In this document: one piece after another, positions 63,091-64,000 of the stretch
How positions within the stretch are numbered: the first letter of the stretch is position 1
Layout of the letters: every line of letters starts with the position of its first letter
Assembly: GCF_036181745.1 (NCBI RefSeq)
Contig: NZ_CP108080.1
Coordinates: 8,001,501-8,065,500 of the forward strand
Source of the DNA: Streptomyces sp. NBC_00259
GTDB lineage: Bacteria > Actinomycetota > Actinomycetes > Streptomycetales > Streptomycetaceae
DNA: 64,000 nt
Direction: 5' to 3'
Notes under the pieces: generated by a model
What the model was told of the DNA's origin: nothing
Database searches by the model: none
Seen by the model: the letters and a program-made list of their open reading frames with translations, nothing else
Program-made: the position numbers and the translations under genes

Positions 63091-64000
63091 GTGCTGCCGC
63101 ATCTGGACGAGCGGCAGCGCCGTCTGTATCTGGCGTCAGAGGCCGAGGCGCTGGGCCATGGAGGGATCACGGCCGTGGCCCGGGTGGCGGAGGTCTCGGA
63201 GTCGACCGTCGCGCGAGGGTGTGAGGAACTCACGAGCGGAGCGGAGACGCTGGGGCGGGTGCGCAGGCCCGGCGGCGGGCGCAAGTCTGCCGCCGAGCGT
63301 GACCCCGGTCTGGTGGCGGCTCTCGAGTTGTTGATCGAGCCGCGCGAGGTGGGTGATCCGGTGTCCCCGTTGCGCTGGACCACCGCCTCGCTGCGGGATT
63401 TGTCACGGGAGTTGACCGATGCGGGTCATCCGGTCAGCGCCCCGGTGGTCGGCGGTCTGCTGCGTGCGATGGGCTTCAGCCTGCAGGGCATGGCCAAGAC
63501 TCGGGCCGGCAGCCAGGTGCCTGACCGAGACGCCCAGTTCCGTCACATCAACACCGCTGCCGAACGCTTCCTGGCGGAGGGGCTGCCGGTGGTGAGCGTG
63601 GACGCGAAGCAGAAGGAGCCGATCGGCGACTTCGCCCGGCCCGGCCGCACCTACCGTCCCAAAGGCGAGCCGATCATCGCCCCGGATCACGACTTCATCG
63701 GCCCCGACACCCCGGTCGCCATTCCGTATGGCATCTACGACCTGGGGCGCGACAGCGGCTGGGTGAACCTGGGCACCGACCGAAACACCGCCGCGTTCGC
63801 GGTGGAGTCCCTGCGCCGCTGGTGGAAGGGCCAGGGGTGCCTCGACTATCCCGGCGTGGACCGCTTGCTGGTCACCGCCGATTCCGGAGGGGCCAACTCG
63901 GCCGACTCCCGTCTGTTCAAGATGGGCCTGGCCGACGTCGCCGACGAGTGCGGCCTGAGCATCACCGTCATGCACTTCCCACCGGGTACTTCAAAATGGA
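63091..64000 (+). CDS. ISAzo13-family transposase (partial, runs off the window)
   Basis: An uninterrupted frame of 303 codons: VLPHLDERQRRLYLASEAEA, ITAVARVAEVSESTVARGCE (helix-turn-helix), RRPGGGRKSAAERDPGLVAA, then LPVVSVDAKQKEPIGDFARP (first catalytic Asp), YDLGRDSGWVNLGTDRNTAA and LLVTADSGGANSADSRLF (second Asp), ending at MHFPPGTSKW. The final Glu is beyond the window. The N-terminal 15-20 residues of the family are out of frame or missing upstream of GTG 63091. Confidence 0.9.
   Translation, partial: MLPHLDERQRRLYLASEAEALGHGGITAVARVAEVSESTVARGCEELTSGAETLGRVRRPGGGRKSAAERDPGLVAALELLIEPREVGDPVSPLRWTTASLRDLSRELTDAGHPVSAPVVGGLLRAMGFSLQGMAKTRAGSQVPDRDAQFRHINTAAERFLAEGLPVVSVDAKQKEPIGDFARPGRTYRPKGEPIIAPDHDFIGPDTPVAIPYGIYDLGRDSGWVNLGTDRNTAAFAVESLRRWWKGQGCLDYPGVDRLLVTADSGGANSADSRLFKMGLADVADECGLSITVMHFPPGTSKW

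Noticed and set aside
1-64000. tRNA, rRNA and CRISPR loci
   Set aside because: None was recognised by eye; no cloverleaf with GGTTCRANNC-type arm or regular repeat-spacer array was found. A tRNAscan or CRISPR search would settle it.

Overview
The window is high-GC DNA with Streptomyces-like gene style: strong GC bias at third codon positions, GTG/TTG starts with AGGAGG-type ribosome binding sites, lipobox lipoproteins, an LCP protein, a CGNR regulator, RsbW-like ATPase, DUF742 and DUF6153 proteins, and many ECF sigma factors. The density of transposon remnants and broken genes suggests an accessory region, probably a chromosome arm. No rRNA, tRNA or CRISPR array was seen.

Layout. (1) 1-2.8 kb: the downstream end of a non-ribosomal peptide cluster: the C-terminal end of an NRPS with its carrier domain, a SyrP/TauD-like hydroxylase and an SbnB-like dehydrogenase for 2,3-diaminopropionate supply, closed by a terminator. 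(2) 2.9-21.5 kb: mostly single genes: LCP protein, a frameshifted SDR, a thioesterase preceded by twin 17-bp palindromes and a TetR gene, an FAD oxidase, lipoproteins, a histone-like DNA-binding protein, a lone squalene/phytoene synthase-family gene, GNAT, flavin reductase, CGNR regulator and a TDT-family carrier. (3) 21.7-23.9 kb: nested IS remnants, and an IS5-family element that carries a DUF4240 gene and abuts the last 61 codons of a photolyase. (4) 24.1-31.5 kb: an intact, translationally coupled operon (ECF sigma, FAD amine-oxidase-like protein, DUF1365, cyclopropane-fatty-acid-synthase-like methyltransferase, DUF1295, alpha/beta hydrolase) facing a LitR/CarH-like MerR-B12 regulator, then a secreted fasciclin protein. 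A near-identical 14-bp sequence lies upstream of both the sigma and the regulator gene, so this looks like a light or singlet-oxygen responsive lipid-modification unit.

(5) 32-50 kb: decayed genes (SigK-like sigma, MMPL transporter, VOC protein, ECF sigma with partner, DUF742) mixed with intact ones (pirin, lipoprotein esterase, XRE regulator with aldo/keto reductase, RsbW-like ATPase, Ser/Thr kinase, several very small proteins). (6) 50-53.9 kb: IS701 and IS1380 remnants around an orphan double-glycine-leader peptide gene with a cysteine-free core. (7) 53.9-62.9 kb: a metal, probably copper, handling island: P-type ATPase fragment, ZIP-like transporter, cupin, two DUF6153 proteins, His-rich membrane protein, F510_1955 lipoprotein, DUF418-like membrane protein, Csp-like four-helix copper-storage protein, DUF4396 with a CsoR-like operator, and DUF305 lipoprotein. 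(8) The window ends inside an ISAzo13-family transposase.

Frameshifts are frequent in 4-10, 17-18, 32-34, 43-49 and 53-58 kb but absent from the 24-31.5 kb operon. That argues for real gene decay in patches, although single-base indels in C/G runs (for example near 44285 and 57320) could also be consensus errors. Function calls rest on reading motifs and family resemblance by eye; no database search was run.
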